Below, one piece after another: positions 62,666 to 64,000 of a stretch of DNA of 64,000 nt. Numbering within the stretch: the stretch's first letter is position 1; each line of letters starts with the position of its first letter. Made by a program: the position numbers and the translations under genes. This DNA comes from CAZOEL01 sp964578835 (GTDB taxonomy: Bacteria > Desulfobacterota > Syntrophobacteria > Syntrophobacterales > Syntrophobacteraceae): positions 1-64,000 of the forward strand of contig CAZOEL010000003.1 in assembly GCA_964578835.1 (NCBI GenBank), written 5' to 3'. The notes under the pieces are model-generated. The model had not been told where the DNA came from, made no database searches, and saw nothing but the letters and a program-made list of their open reading frames with translations.

Positions 62666-63880
62666 TCAGGGCTGCAAAAGCGCCCACTTTCCCTTCTCTA
62701 CTTTGACCATGACCATGGAGTCCGTTCCAAGACCATTATGGTCTTCGGGCGTCAAGTTGAAAATCCCGCTTACGCCAACGTATCCACGGGTCTTTTCTAT
62801 AGCGTCCCTCAGTTTTTCAGGGTCCGTTCCCACCTGCCGCATGGCGTTCGCCACCAGGTAGATGGCGTCCCATGCGTAACCGGAATGCGTATTGATGGGA
62901 TACTGTTGATCGTAGTGATAAACGTCGCGATAGAGCTTAATAAAGTCCTGGATAACAGCCTTCTGTGGGTCCGTATCCGGGAGCTGATCGACCACCATGA
63001 GCTTGGTTGAAGGCATGATGCTGCCCTCGGCGGCTTCTCCCGCAAGTTCGATGTATTTGGGGTCCGGCTGCCCGTGACATTGAACGAGGGTTATCTCGGC
63101 GGCCAGCTGTTTTGCATCCTTGGCAAGCTTCACGTTCTTGGCCACTTTCGCTCCGGCCGGTCCGATTGTCCAACAGATGATAGCCTGGGCTCCGACCTCT
63201 TTCATCTTCAAAAGCTGAGGCGTCATGTCGTCGTCAGTAACGGCAAAAGTCTCCTTAGAGACAACTTCTATTCCAAACTCGGGCGCCAACTGCTCAAGGG
63301 ACGCCAGCCCGTCTTTTCCGAATCCGTCCGATGCGGTAAGGAGCGCTACTTTGGTCAACTTTTGGGAGCGCAGACAGTCGTACACTTTCCTGACCGCCAC
63401 CGAAGTGCGCTGCGGGGTCTTGAAAACCCACTTGAAGGAGCCGAATTTGCCTCCGGCTATGACAGGATCGCCGCCAATGGTCATCGCAACCGGTATGTGA
63501 GCGCTATCCTCGATGTACGGCTTTACGGCCATGCCTTCATCCGTTCTCGTAGGGCCTATCAGCGCCGCGACTTTCTCTTGCTCCACAAGGCGCTTAGCCA
63601 CCATCAGAGCCTTGGTGGGCTCGCTTTCCGTATCGCCAAAAGCAAGCTCGAGAGGCCTATTGTTGATTCCTCCCTGTTTATTGATCTTGTCGACAACCAT
63701 CTGAGCAACCAGCTTGGTTGGCGTGCCGATAGTGGCCGCAGGCCCCGACAGGGCGAAAAAGGCGCCGATCTTGATTGGCTCTTCAGCCGCCATCCCGCGC
63801 CCCGCGCCCGCAAACAGGACAGCCATGAGTAAAATCGAGCTGAAAGCACACGCTCCGAGTTGACGCTTTAGTCTCATCAT
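62666..63880 (-). CDS. ABC transporter substrate-binding protein (branched-chain amino acid/amide type)
   Basis: This 404-residue protein begins with a signal peptide (LGACAFSSILLMAVLFAGAGRGMA; cleavage near residue 31). It has the LivJ-like pattern IKIGAFFALSGPAATIGTPT, ELAFGDTESEPTKAL and VAALIGPTRTDEGMA. It should bind an amino acid, amide or short acid in the periplasm. GAAGGAGGAGAG precedes the ATG. No permease or ATPase genes are in view; the downstream neighbour is waaF. The rest of an operon may lie upstream, beyond the window end (63881-64000 shows nothing else). Confidence 0.93.
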   Translation of the reverse strand: MMRLKRQLGACAFSSILLMAVLFAGAGRGMAAEEPIKIGAFFALSGPAATIGTPTKLVAQMVVDKINKQGGINNRPLELAFGDTESEPTKALMVAKRLVEQEKVAALIGPTRTDEGMAVKPYIEDSAHIPVAMTIGGDPVIAGGKFGSFKWVFKTPQRTSVAVRKVYDCLRSQKLTKVALLTASDGFGKDGLASLEQLAPEFGIEVVSKETFAVTDDDMTPQLLKMKEVGAQAIICWTIGPAGAKVAKNVKLAKDAKQLAAEITLVQCHGQPDPKYIELAGEAAEGSIMPSTKLMVVDQLPDTDPQKAVIQDFIKLYRDVYHYDQQYPINTHSGYAWDAIYLVANAMRQVGTDPEKLRDAIEKTRGYVGVSGIFNLTPEDHNGLGTDSMVMVKVEKGKWALLQP

Positions 63881-64000
63881 CTCTCCTCCTTCATTGCGTT
63901 CAACGATCCAAACATCCTTCCCCTCAATGAATGCTCAAGCATGAATAAGCGAAAAAATGAAAGCTGAATCACTCACCGAATGAGCCTTCATCACACTTCC

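Overview
This 64 kb window looks like chromosomal DNA of a mesophilic Desulfobacterota bacterium (former Deltaproteobacteria, for example the Syntrophobacteria or Desulfomonilia). The signs are a GC content in the mid-fifties, sigma-54 regulatory systems, a PEP-CTERM protein behind a c-di-GMP-I riboswitch, a TAXI-type TRAP transporter next to a two-subunit CoA-transferase, and a rimP-nusA-ylxR-infB-ylxP-rbfA-nrnA-truB-rpsO-pnp cluster. The assignment is an inference; there is no rRNA or marker gene here that fixes the species. I see no phage, insertion sequence or CRISPR array.

Left part (1-14.3 kb): a very large cyclic beta-1,2-glucan synthase (NdvB type) is the last gene of a leftward three-gene unit. 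A divergent histidine kinase and NtrC-type activator lie upstream. A perfect palindrome (TGTTGCATGCAACA) and a sigma-54 -24/-12 element sit between them. The same palindrome and a second -24/-12-like element, at almost exactly the same distance, precede a receiver-only protein just after the activator gene. This looks like a self-contained sigma-54 regulon.

14.5-23.3 kb: a hemolysin-III-like membrane protein, a GH57/DUF3536 glycosidase, a small membrane protein, a tandem universal stress protein, ArfB, and a PEP-CTERM protein with a Tat-exported phosphoesterase. A c-di-GMP-I riboswitch lies upstream of the last pair. 24.5-31.8 kb: RsgA; a cobalamin-riboswitch operon of a zinc alcohol dehydrogenase-like protein and a TrpD-family phosphoribosyltransferase; then Dcm methylase, Vsr, a membrane-anchored nuclease and a potassium channel in a tight rightward chain.

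31.9-43.5 kb: a multi-PAS hybrid kinase, a gene-poor stretch with a palindromic repeat array and a broken sensor gene, then an IclR regulator, TAXI-TRAP receptor, fused TRAP permease and CoA-transferase subunits A and B, which together suggest uptake and CoA activation of an organic acid. 43.9-48.3 kb: glycogen debranching enzyme and 4-alpha-glucanotransferase.

48.3-61.5 kb: a leftward housekeeping block (tRNA-Gly(CCC), rimP to pnp, then an M16 protease and a beta-lactamase-fold hydrolase). 61.6-63.9 kb: a heptosyltransferase and a branched-chain-amino-acid-type binding protein.

The most interesting leads are the B12-riboswitch operon with a TrpD-like enzyme whose acceptor site is altered, and the paired palindrome/sigma-54 architecture that links a two-component system to the cyclic glucan synthase.
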